From NCBI GenBank assembly GCA_036679405.1, contig JAVBVZ010000006.1, positions 1 through 64,000 on the forward strand: 64,000 nt of DNA, written 5' to 3'. Shown one piece after another: positions 26,832 through 34,562 of this stretch. The notes under the pieces were generated by a model. It made no database searches. It was not told where the DNA came from and saw only the letters and a list, made by a program, of their open reading frames with translations. How positions within the stretch are numbered: position 1 is the first letter of the stretch; each line of letters begins with the position of its first letter. The position numbers and the translations under genes were made by a program. This stretch comes from JAEYKI01 sp036679405 (GTDB lineage: Bacteria > Bacillota > Clostridia > Christensenellales > Christensenellaceae).

Positions 26832-27122
26832 TTGAAGATTGCGCAGGTTGTGGGGAACGTTGTTTCCACAATTAAAAAAGAGCACCTGAAAGGGTATAAG
26901 CTGATGATCGTTCAGCCCCTGGACCTGAGCGGCAACCCGCAGGGGGCCGCCAGGATCGCTTTGGACGGAGCGGATGCGGGCATCGGCGATATTATTCTTT
27001 TGAATAATGACGGCGGTGCCGCGGCTATGGTGATCGGCGATAAAAAACTGATCGCCGATGATACGATCGCCGGCGTCATTGACTGTTATACTTTTGATGG
27101 AAAAACAACCAATTTGAAATAA
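26832..27122 (+). CDS. BMC shell pentamer (EutN/CcmL family), copy 3
   Basis: 96 residues from a TTG with GGAGGG eight bases upstream. The core is IAQVVGNVVSTIKKEHLKGY, the turn DAGIGDIILLNNDGGAA and the closing strand IAGVIDCYTF. It lies 20 bases after the first hexamer gene. It differs from copies 1-2 in the central loop, lacking their SSSRQT motif. Confidence 0.88.
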   Translation: MKIAQVVGNVVSTIKKEHLKGYKLMIVQPLDLSGNPQGAARIALDGADAGIGDIILLNNDGGAAAMVIGDKKLIADDTIAGVIDCYTFDGKTTNLK

Positions 27123-27304
27123 AGGATGCTGAAAAACCAAATGCCGACCGGGGCAAAACAAAGCGGTATCCGTTTTAAAACGGATCAACGCTCAAAGGTG
27201 CAAAAAAGGGGCAGGGGGCGTTTCGTACGCAGACACCTGCCGGTAGGCCGCTCATCAATACCCGGAGGCAGCAGATAAATTTTGGGTTTAAGGCGGAGAG
27301 AAGC

Positions 27305-27568
27305 ATGTATATTGGAAGAGTTGAGGGAAACGTAGTTGCAACGGTGAAAGACGAAAGACTGACGGGTATAAAACTGTTGGTTGTCCGTCTGATTGAAAAT
27401 GGAGTTCTAAAAGGCCGGATCATCGCCGGAGATGCAACCAGGCAGGCGGGCGTTGGAGACCTTGTATATATGATTGGAAGAAAAGAAGCGGTCCTGATGT
27501 TCGACTGCAAGCCGGCGTGCGATGCTGCGATTGTCGGTTTTATTGACGATTATAACAGGGTGCTTTAA
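27305..27568 (+). CDS. BMC shell pentamer (EutN/CcmL family), copy 4
   Basis: 87 residues, the shortest of the four: YIGRVEGNVVATVKDERLTG, then AGVGDLVYMIGRKEA, then IVGFIDDYN. GGCGGAGAG precedes the start. The 182 bases before it hold no convincing gene. The central loop is the most divergent of the set. Confidence 0.85.
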   Translation: MYIGRVEGNVVATVKDERLTGIKLLVVRLIENGVLKGRIIAGDATRQAGVGDLVYMIGRKEAVLMFDCKPACDAAIVGFIDDYNRVL

Positions 27569-27609
27569 GAAAGCGGAAACAATACGGTAAAAAACAAAGG
27601 AGAATGAAA

Positions 27610-27897
27610 ATGGAAAAACAAGCTTTGGGCATGGTAGAAACAAAAGGACTGATCGGGTCGATAGAGGCGGCGGATGCAATGGTTAAGGCTGCGAATGTTT
27701 CTTTGATCGGAAAACAGCAAATCGGTTCCGGCCTGGTGACCGTTATGGTACGGGGCGATGTCGGCGCGGTGAAAGCTGCCGTGGACGCGGGCGCAGCTGC
27801 TGCAAAACGCGTGGGCGAGCTTTATGGCGTGCATGTAATACCCAGCCCGCACGACGATGTTGAAATGATCCTTCCTGCCATGGCAAAAAAGAAATAG
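27610..27897 (+). CDS. BMC-H shell hexamer (PduA/PduJ-like), copy 2
   Basis: 95 residues. The start at 27610 is six bases after AAAGGAGA; an ATG at 27604 touches the ribosome site. The sequence parallels copy 1 (ALGMVETKGLIGSIEAADAM, QQIGSGLVTVMVRGDVGAV), with a tail ending in AMAKKK. Last gene of the shell operon, followed by hairpins and the convergent DeoR gene. Confidence 0.95.
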   Translation: MEKQALGMVETKGLIGSIEAADAMVKAANVSLIGKQQIGSGLVTVMVRGDVGAVKAAVDAGAAAAKRVGELYGVHVIPSPHDDVEMILPAMAKKK

Positions 27898-27914
27898 GTA
27901 TTTAGGCCGGGACG

Positions 27915-27995
27915 GCCGCGTTTTTACAAAAACGCGGCTCTCCCGTTCGCAAAAGGGTGCGCAATAAAAAAAGCCGCAAATAAAAAGCGGCGTGT
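27915..27995 (+). terminator. Hairpins between the shell operon and deoR-type gene
   Basis: GCCGCGTTTTT (27915-27925) faces AAAAACGCGGC (27928-27938), and a second stem GCCGC/GCGGC (27973-27977 with 27987-27991) follows with A-rich and T-rich flanks. Together they probably terminate transcription from both sides. Confidence 0.6.
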
Positions 27996-28049
27996 TTCTT
28001 TTGGGGCCAGGCAGGATGCGCGGATATGCAGAAGGTGAATGTGTGGATG

Positions 28050-28835
28050 CTATGCTTTGTCCGCCGGATCATCCTGCGCGCATTCAAAGAGGCTGATGTT
28101 TCTTTGCTTTAAAAACTCATGCCATTCTGCATTCAGCGGTTCGTCCGCCACTACTACGTCGATTTTATCAAAACCGCAGATGGATACGAACGACACGTTG
28201 TCGAACTTTGAATGGTCTGCGATCAAAAATGCTTTTTTGGCACGCTCAATCAGCAGTGTGCGAATAGCCGCGATCTCTTCGTTTGCGTCGGTGATGCCGT
28301 GCTGCATGTCAACGGAACGGCAGGATACAAAGGCTTTGTCCACAAAATATTCCATAATAGTCTTTTGGGCGCTTTTGCCGGTAAAACTGGAGTATTTATT
28401 TAAAAATGTCCCGCCGGTTGATATAAGGTGGATGTTGTCGTAATTTGACAGGTAACTGGAAACCTTAAGGGAATCTGTCAGTACCGTGATCCGTTTGTTT
28501 TTGATTTCACTGCAAATATGAAAAGCGGTCGTGCTGGCGTCCAGCGCGATGGTGTCTCCGTTATTGATGAATTCTGCGCATTTTTTTGCGATCTTTTGTT
28601 TGTTCGGCACCAAAATAGTTTCCCGCAGCGAATCGCGCAGGTCGTTTACAACCCCGTCCTGTATGTATGCCCCGCCGTATGTCCGTATTAAAAGGCCGGA
28701 TTCCTCGAGCGATTTAAGATCCCTGCGAATGGTTTCCTCGGTAACGGAGAAAAGAGAAGCGAGCTCGGAAACGGTAACGTTTTTCTGCTCTAAAACCAGT
28801 TCTCTTATTTTGTTTTTACGGGTAAGTGCCAGCAT
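28050..28835 (-). CDS. DeoR-family repressor of the microcompartment regulon
   Basis: 261 residues. The N-terminal winged helix-turn-helix is at ~1-57 (VSELASLFSVTEETIRRDLK, then RTYGGAY). The C-terminal DeoRC domain binds a sugar phosphate (SLRETILVPNKQKIAKKCAE, IALDASTTAFHI). The start follows AGAGG. The gene sits between the shell operon and the aldolase gene, and both flanking promoters carry AAACAACACAAA, so it is the likely repressor of both, released by the pathway's sugar phosphate. That pairing is inference. Confidence 0.88.
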   Translation of the reverse strand: MLALTRKNKIRELVLEQKNVTVSELASLFSVTEETIRRDLKSLEESGLLIRTYGGAYIQDGVVNDLRDSLRETILVPNKQKIAKKCAEFINNGDTIALDASTTAFHICSEIKNKRITVLTDSLKVSSYLSNYDNIHLISTGGTFLNKYSSFTGKSAQKTIMEYFVDKAFVSCRSVDMQHGITDANEEIAAIRTLLIERAKKAFLIADHSKFDNVSFVSICGFDKIDVVVADEPLNAEWHEFLKQRNISLFECAQDDPADKA

Positions 28836-28954
28836 AAAATAATCCTCTTGAAAAAAATGGGTTTCCTATATAAGACATTTTATAGAAAAAATACAGGTTT
28901 GTAAATACTTTAAGGGGAAAAGCATAAACTATTTTGGGTAAAACAAACAAAAAA

Positions 28955-29015
28955 CAACACAAATACAGTATAAAACAATATTTGTGTTGACACTGATTTA
29001 AAAAAAATATACTAT
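28955..29015 (+). promoter_or_regulatory. Promoter with palindromic operator, aldolase operon
   Basis: CAACACAAATA (28955-28965) and TATTTGTGTTG (28979-28989) are a perfect 11-base inverted repeat with a 13-base centre. The right arm overlaps the -35 TTGACA (28987-28992). The -10 TACTAT is at 29010-29015 (17-base spacer). Binding here would block RNA polymerase. The left arm shares AAACAACACAAA with the shell-operon promoter. Confidence 0.7.
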
Positions 29016-29055
29016 ATTCTTATACAAGACTATTATAGAAAATGAGGTACATACA

Positions 29056-29919
29056 ATGTCTCTATATCCATCTATATACGAAGCAAAAGAGCAAATAATA
29101 GAAATTGGAAAAAGAATGTATATGAAAGGCTTTGTTGCGGCGAATGACGGCAACATCAGCTGCAAGATTTCCCCTGACACCATTCTGACAACGCCTACAG
29201 GGGTATCAAAAGGATTTATGGATGGGGATATGATGGTAAAAATGACTCTGGATGGAAAAGTGCTTTCGGGCGGACCGTACAAGCCGTCCTCCGAAGCAAA
29301 AATGCATCTCAGAGCTTACTTGGAAAACCCGGAGATCATGGCGGTGACACATGCGCATCCGCCTGTTGCAACGTCGTTTGCCATTGCGGGGATCGGGCTG
29401 GACCGGCCTATATTGACCGAGGCGATCATGGCGCTGGGCAGTGTGCCGGTGGCCAAATACGCGACGCCCGGCACCGACGAAGTACCGGATTCCATAGCGC
29501 CTTTCTGCAAAGACTACAATTCGGTCCTGCTGGCCAATCATGGCGCGCTTTCATGGGGCAACAGCCTGATGCAGGCTTTTTACAGGTTGGAATCGGTTGA
29601 ATATTTTGCTACTATTATGATGTATACGGGTAATATTATCGGGAAATCCAATGTCCTGAGCTGTGACCAGGTCGCGCCGCTTTTGGAAACAAGAGCTAAA
29701 TTGGGCATTAAGGGCGGCGGCATTCCGGCCTGCGCGCTTCAGCCGACAAACGACAAGGATGTCCTGCCGCAGTTTGGAACCATTGAGGGTTGCATGTGCG
29801 GCGGTGACAAAGCAAAAACCGTGTATGGAGGTTCGGCTGCCGAAGACCGGCCGGACGAAGAAAATGTTGACGAACTGGTGGACAAAGTTGTCCGCGAAAT
29901 TTTAAATAAAATTCGTTGA
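29056..29919 (+). CDS. Class II aldolase with C-terminal encapsulation helix (BMC cargo)
   Basis: 287 residues. Residues 1-215 are a class II aldolase/adducin domain. Zinc and catalytic residues E80, H99, H101 and H162 have exactly the spacing of L-fuculose-1-phosphate aldolase (E73, H92, H94, H155). FucA-type enzymes split a ketose 1-phosphate into dihydroxyacetone phosphate and an aldehyde. The extra 70 residues hold a Cys/Gly-rich stretch (GCMCGGDKAKTVYGGS), an acidic linker and a helix at 271-286 (VDELVDKVVREILNKI) much like the cargo helices of the flavoprotein-like protein. It is therefore probably loaded into the shell, releasing lactaldehyde or glycolaldehyde there. Confidence 0.9.
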   Translation: MSLYPSIYEAKEQIIEIGKRMYMKGFVAANDGNISCKISPDTILTTPTGVSKGFMDGDMMVKMTLDGKVLSGGPYKPSSEAKMHLRAYLENPEIMAVTHAHPPVATSFAIAGIGLDRPILTEAIMALGSVPVAKYATPGTDEVPDSIAPFCKDYNSVLLANHGALSWGNSLMQAFYRLESVEYFATIMMYTGNIIGKSNVLSCDQVAPLLETRAKLGIKGGGIPACALQPTNDKDVLPQFGTIEGCMCGGDKAKTVYGGSAAEDRPDEENVDELVDKVVREILNKIR

Positions 29920-29936
29920 AGAGGTAATTTGCTTAA

Positions 29937-31268
29937 ATGAAGCATATTATAATCGGAGGAGTGGCGGCGGGCATGTCCGCGGCATCCAAAATAAAAAGGG
30001 TGCAAAAAGATGCTGTCGTCCATGTATATGAAAAGGGAGAATTCCTTTCGTACAGCGCTTGCGGGCTCTGCTACTATATTGCGGGGTATAACGATGACCA
30101 CGCAAAATTAATCGCCCGTTCAAGGGCACAGTTCGAAGCGCAGAAAATCGAAACCTTTTTGGGCTTTGAGGCGGTCGGCGTGGACGTTTTGAACAAGGTG
30201 GTTTCTGTGCGGGACTTGAAAACCGGAAATGTTCTTAAAGATACATACGATAAACTGATGATCGCCACCGGGGCCGAGGCAATACGGCCGCCGATCGAAG
30301 GCATTGATAAAAAAGGCGTCTATACTTTAAAGACGATGGAAGACGCGCTGCGGCTGAAAAAAGAGATCGCGGGATATGGCATCAATGATGTTGTGATCAT
30401 TGGGGGCGGCAGCGTGGGTATTGAAATGGCGGAAGCCATGCACGCCCAAAAAAAGCGCGTTGTATGCATAGAAGCGGCGAGCGACATACTGCCCGCTTTT
30501 GATGGAGAAATCACCAAACTCGCGCTTTTTGAAATGGAAAGCAAAGGGATAAAAATAAAAACGCAGGAAAAAGTTCTGCGCATTAAAGGGGGCGGCAGCG
30601 CCAACGCCGTGCTTACGGACAAAGAAGAATATATTGCGGACATCGTTATTGTAGCGGCGGGCATAAAACCGGCCACCGCATTTTTGCAGGATACCGGTAT
30701 AGCTATGGAAAGCAACGGCGCCATTATAGTGGACAGGCAGATGAGAACGTCAATCGCCGATATTTATGCGGCGGGCGACTGCGCCCTGGTATACGACCGC
30801 ATAAAAAAGGAGAATGTTTATTTTCCGCTTGGAACCGTCGCCAATAAGTGCGGCCGGATTACGGGAGGAAATATGTGCGGCGCCGGCGAGGAATTTGAAG
30901 GTACGCTTTGCTCGGCGGCCATCAAGGTGTTTGACCTGCAGCTTGGGCGCACGGGACTCGGCGAAAAGGAAGCGCGTGATATGGGGTATAATTACGGAAC
31001 GGTGTTTGTGGAAGCGCGCAACCATCCCGCGTATTATCCGGGCCATGAGCCGCTTATGGTTAAAGTGATCTATGAAAGGCCTTCTAAAAAAATATTGGGG
31101 GCGCAGCTGTGCGGCAAAGACGGCGCGGCGCTCAGAACGGACATTTTTGCGGTTGCAATACAGGCGGGGATGACCACCAAACAGCTTGGCGGAGCGGATC
31201 TGATTTATTCGCCGCCTTATTCGGGCGTTTGGGACGCTGTGCATATTGCCTGTAACGCTGCAAAATAG
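29937..31268 (+). CDS. FAD-dependent NADH oxidase / CoA-disulfide reductase-like enzyme
   Basis: 443 residues of the pyridine nucleotide-disulfide oxidoreductase class with one active cysteine. FAD-binding GGVAAGMSAASK is at 7-18, the redox C in YSACGLCYYI at 42, the NADH-binding VIIGGGSVGIEMAE near 153-166, and IYAAGDCA near 276. The family includes CoA-disulfide reductases and NADH oxidases. It is 17 bases after the aldolase gene and shares its DeoR-type promoter. A role in reoxidising NADH or keeping CoA reduced is inferred. No encapsulation helix is visible. Confidence 0.85.
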   Translation: MKHIIIGGVAAGMSAASKIKRVQKDAVVHVYEKGEFLSYSACGLCYYIAGYNDDHAKLIARSRAQFEAQKIETFLGFEAVGVDVLNKVVSVRDLKTGNVLKDTYDKLMIATGAEAIRPPIEGIDKKGVYTLKTMEDALRLKKEIAGYGINDVVIIGGGSVGIEMAEAMHAQKKRVVCIEAASDILPAFDGEITKLALFEMESKGIKIKTQEKVLRIKGGGSANAVLTDKEEYIADIVIVAAGIKPATAFLQDTGIAMESNGAIIVDRQMRTSIADIYAAGDCALVYDRIKKENVYFPLGTVANKCGRITGGNMCGAGEEFEGTLCSAAIKVFDLQLGRTGLGEKEARDMGYNYGTVFVEARNHPAYYPGHEPLMVKVIYERPSKKILGAQLCGKDGAALRTDIFAVAIQAGMTTKQLGGADLIYSPPYSGVWDAVHIACNAAK

Positions 31269-31299
31269 GAAAGCGCAGCCGCAAAAAAGAATATATGTC

Positions 31300-31352
31300 A
31301 AAAAACCAGGCTATTTCTGATTTTTTTGTTTCATGGATAGTGTGGTTTTTTT
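31300..31352 (+). terminator. Terminator of the aldolase operon
   Basis: AAAAAACCAGGCTAT (31300-31314) pairs with ATAGTGTGGTTTTTT (31337-31351) except for two central bases, and T residues continue past the stem. Confidence 0.6.
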
Positions 31353-31635
31353 ATGTGTAAAAAGCATTGCCGGAAGCTTCCCCTAAAAGCAAAAAGAACA
31401 GGGCGGATAAGCGGAAAGCGGGATTATGAAACATAATGCATAAAATGCCATAAAAAAACATTGAAAATAAATTTGTTTTTTGCAGACGGCCTGTTTAGAC
31501 ATGAAAGAAAGAAATTTATAAAAAATCGCTTTATAAAGCGAAAAAATAGAATTTTTATATGCGCTTCACAAAGAAGAGAGGTCTTTTTAAAACTTTCGAA
31601 AAGAAAAAAGAAGAAAAAAAACAAAAGAAAAAGTG

Positions 31636-31664
31636 TTGACAAAAAAAGAATACAGTGGTATATT
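31636..31664 (+). promoter_or_regulatory. Promoter of the second ABC importer operon
   Basis: The -35 TTGACA (31636-31641) and -10 TATATT (31659-31664) have a 17-base spacer. The transcript would have a ~135-base leader before the binding-protein gene. A-rich direct repeats around it could be an operator but no clear palindrome is seen. Confidence 0.7.
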
Positions 31665-31807
31665 CATTTCACAAAGAAAGATAAAAGTCCGAAGAAACAA
31701 TTAAATAAAAAACTGTGTTTATAAATTGAAAACATTATTTGCATCAGAGTTTCGTGTGTTAATTGCTACGGTATTAAACGCGCGCATAAAATAAGGAGGA
31801 ATGAAAA

Positions 31808-32953
31808 ATGAAAAAAAGCATCTTGAGTGTAGTAGTCGCAATCGTGCTTGTAGCTGCATTGTTTACCGGCTGCTCAACGCCTGCGGCGTCTGATGCATCT
31901 GCGTCTGAAAGCGCATCTGCGTCTGTTTCCGAAAGTGCCGCACCGGCTGAAACTTCTGCTGCGCCCGCTGACAGCGAAGCCGCTGTGGACGCGGATGAAA
32001 TTGTTAGTGATGATCTGACATTGGATGATTACACGCCCGCAAAAACGGAATACAATTTCTATTTTACGTACAAACTGGTACATCCCTGGTGGGACGCTGT
32101 CGGCCTGGGACTGGAAGAAGCGAAAGAGCAGTATGCCGAAAAAGGCATCACGATCAACTATGAATATACGGCTCCCGTAACGCCGGATGCCACCGATCAG
32201 GTGAGCAGGCTGGAAACGGCTGCGGGAAGAGGATTTGACGTAATAGGCGTTGATGTAAACGACATAAAAATCGTCACGCCTATCATCAACAACCTGATTG
32301 ACCAGGGCAATAAAATAATGACATTCTCAAGTTCGGATGCAACAAAAGAAGACGGATGCGAGCGTATTGCCTATGTGGGAAACACGCACAATTACCAGGA
32401 CGGCGCCGATCTTGCGGAAATCCTTGCTGAAAAAATCGGTTATGAAGGCCAGGTTGCCGCTTTGGGCGGAACGATAGGCGCTCCCTGCCACGAAGACCGT
32501 ATTGCCGGTTTTAATGATGTGATGGCAAAATATCCGGATATCGAAGTAGTGGAAATCCAGTATGATAACGACCAGGTCGAACAGGCGCTTACCTACACCG
32601 AAGGGTTCCTGCAGAAATATCCCGACTTAAAAGGCATCTTCTGCAACAACATGAGCAACCCCATCGGCGCCGCACAGGCGGTTGAAGATGCAGGCAAAAC
32701 AGGGCAGATCGTTCTGGTGGGCATGGACCATGACAAACGCGCTCTTGAATATTTAAGAGACGGCGTGATCACCGCTCTTGGCGTACAGGATTGCTTTAAA
32801 ATGGGATTTGACACCATCCAGGTAGCCGTTAAGATTGCAGACGGCATACTGCCGGGAGACGACACATATCCCGAACAGACAGAAGAACAGACGACGATCG
32901 TTTATCAGGATGGCGCACAGGCCCTGATCGATAAACTGTACCCGAATTCATAA
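31808..32953 (+). CDS. Sugar ABC importer 2, substrate-binding lipoprotein
   Basis: 381 residues. Signal peptide with lipobox FTGC (C22), Ala/Ser/Glu linker to ~75, then a type I binding fold (Peripla_BP_4). YKLVHPWWDAVGLGLEEAKE near 86-105 is the usual first ligand-binding strand and helix. GIFCNNMSNPIGAAQAVED near 280 is in the second lobe. AAGGAGG precedes the start. It leads the operon binding protein - ATPase - permease - epimerase - kinase - aldolase, so it probably recognises the sugar fed to the microcompartment. Confidence 0.88.
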   Translation: MKKSILSVVVAIVLVAALFTGCSTPAASDASASESASASVSESAAPAETSAAPADSEAAVDADEIVSDDLTLDDYTPAKTEYNFYFTYKLVHPWWDAVGLGLEEAKEQYAEKGITINYEYTAPVTPDATDQVSRLETAAGRGFDVIGVDVNDIKIVTPIINNLIDQGNKIMTFSSSDATKEDGCERIAYVGNTHNYQDGADLAEILAEKIGYEGQVAALGGTIGAPCHEDRIAGFNDVMAKYPDIEVVEIQYDNDQVEQALTYTEGFLQKYPDLKGIFCNNMSNPIGAAQAVEDAGKTGQIVLVGMDHDKRALEYLRDGVITALGVQDCFKMGFDTIQVAVKIADGILPGDDTYPEQTEEQTTIVYQDGAQALIDKLYPNS

Positions 32954-32977
32954 AAACCTATACCTGATACCTAAAAA

Positions 32978-33009
32978 GGCTCCATTCTGCAATATTGCAG
33001 AATGGAGCC
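32978..33009 (+). promoter_or_regulatory. Intercistronic hairpin after binding-protein gene 2
   Basis: A perfect 32-base palindrome: GGCTCCATTCTGC (32978-32990) pairs with GCAGAATGGAGCC (32997-33009) around AATATT. Only a short A/T stretch follows, so partial read-through or 3'-end protection is more likely than full termination. Confidence 0.65.
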
Positions 33010-33049
33010 AATTTAACCAAGCAGTATTGTTCATGTCTGGAGGAAGCTT

Positions 33050-34534
33050 ATGAGTGAATATATCTTGGAAATGAAAGGAATAATCAAAGAGTTTCCTGGA
33101 ACACTTGCGCTGGATCGTGTGGATTTCAGCATTAAAGCCGGCGAGATTGTTGCGCTGATCGGTGAGAACGGCGCTGGAAAAAGCACACTGATGAATGTGC
33201 TGATGGGAATCCATCAGCCGACCGCCGGAGAAATCATATTGAACGGCAATAAGATTGAAAATAAATCGCCGTATGAGGCGTTGGAAAAAGGGATCGGCAT
33301 GGTACCGCAGGAACTCAATCTGGTGCGTGACGTATCCATTGCGGAAAATATTTTTTTAGGAAACCATAAGAAAAAAAACGGTGTGGTCGACTGGAAGAGC
33401 ACCACTGAAGACGCAAGGGAGATCCTGCGTCAGCTGAATGTGGATATCGACCCGAGGCAAAAAGTGAGTGAGATCAGCGCTGCCTACCAGCAGCTTGTTT
33501 CCATAGCGAGAACACTGGTAGTCGGATCGCAGATCATTATATTCGACGAGCCCACTGCGTCGCTGACTTTGAATGAAACAAAGCATTTATTTGATAATAT
33601 ACGAAATTTAAAAAAATCAGGCAAATCGATTGTTATTATTACGCATCACTTAGATGAAGTGGCAGAACTGTCCGACCGGGTGAGCATTATGCGCGACGGG
33701 CGCATGGTGAAAGTCGGAAACACAAATGAACTCAGCATTGAAGATATGATCTTTCATATGGCCAATAAGAAAATAGAAAAGAACAAAAAGGCCGAGAGGC
33801 ATTATTCTGAGGAAGAATTTTTCTCGGTCAGTCATTTTACAAGGGAAAATGAGTTTGAAGATGTAAACTTTTCGGTCAGGAAGGGAGAAATCTTTGGTGT
33901 TGCGGGACTGGTTGGCGCGGGAAGGACGGAACTTTTCAGCTGCATTTACGGGCTGACCAGAAAACAGAGCGGAACCCTTAAGATGGACGGCAAGGAAATA
34001 GAGATCGGCTCTCCTGCCGCCGCCATCAGCAACGGGATCGGGCTGGTGCCCGAAGAACGCAGAAGACTTGGGATGTTCCCGGTTTTGCCGGTTTATGAAA
34101 ACCTGATGATGCCATCTTATGATACAATAAAGAACAAAGGAATTATTGACTTTCAAACCGCCAAAAAAATCTCGGACGAATACATAGGGAAGCTGAGGAT
34201 CAAGACGCCTTCAAATACCGCTTCCATCAAAAGCCTGAGCGGAGGAAACCAGCAAAAGGTGATTTTGGCCAGGTGGATGGAGAAAAAGGTTAAATTGCTC
34301 ATATTGGACGAACCCACCAGGGGCATAGACGTTCGGGCGAAGGGCGAGATTTATAAGCTGATCCGGGAAATGGCGGACAGTGGCATAACCATTATAGTGA
34401 TTTCATCCGAAATAGAAGAACTGCTCATCATTGCGGACAGGATGATGGTTATGTTTAACGGAAAAGTAAAAGGAATTATTACACCTGATGAAAATTTTGC
34501 GCGCGAAGATATCTTAAAAATAGCGCTGCAGTAA
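33050..34534 (+). CDS. Sugar ABC importer 2, tandem ATPase (RbsA-like)
   Basis: 494 residues, two ATP-binding domains. The first has Walker A GENGAGKST near 39-47 and Walker B IIFDEPTASL near 163. The second has GLVGAGRTELF near 287, LSGGNQQKVILARW near 396 and LLILDEPTRGIDVR near 416. Substitution of the P-loop Lys by Arg in the second domain is normal for this family. GGAGG precedes the start. It pairs with the permease 28 bases downstream. Confidence 0.9.
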   Translation: MSEYILEMKGIIKEFPGTLALDRVDFSIKAGEIVALIGENGAGKSTLMNVLMGIHQPTAGEIILNGNKIENKSPYEALEKGIGMVPQELNLVRDVSIAENIFLGNHKKKNGVVDWKSTTEDAREILRQLNVDIDPRQKVSEISAAYQQLVSIARTLVVGSQIIIFDEPTASLTLNETKHLFDNIRNLKKSGKSIVIITHHLDEVAELSDRVSIMRDGRMVKVGNTNELSIEDMIFHMANKKIEKNKKAERHYSEEEFFSVSHFTRENEFEDVNFSVRKGEIFGVAGLVGAGRTELFSCIYGLTRKQSGTLKMDGKEIEIGSPAAAISNGIGLVPEERRRLGMFPVLPVYENLMMPSYDTIKNKGIIDFQTAKKISDEYIGKLRIKTPSNTASIKSLSGGNQQKVILARWMEKKVKLLILDEPTRGIDVRAKGEIYKLIREMADSGITIIVISSEIEELLIIADRMMVMFNGKVKGIITPDENFAREDILKIALQ

Positions 34535-34562
34535 TTTTGGGATTACGGAAGGAGAATTACCC

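Larger units (their letters stand above)
31269..31807. other. 539-base A-rich intergenic region with terminator and promoter
   Basis: It contains a terminator (31300-31352) and a promoter (31636-31664) with a long leader. An 87-codon lysine-rich frame (31461-31724) spans the promoter and has no ribosome site, so I do not call it. Confidence 0.6.

Noticed and set aside
27126..27281. A 51-codon arginine-rich frame between pentamer genes 3 and 4
   Set aside because: The A/G-rich sequence before it is too close to the start codon to act as a ribosome site, and no related protein is known to me. It may be an eroded shell gene.
31461..31724. An 87-codon lysine-rich open frame
   Set aside because: It spans a good promoter, has no ribosome site, and its composition follows from the A-rich DNA.
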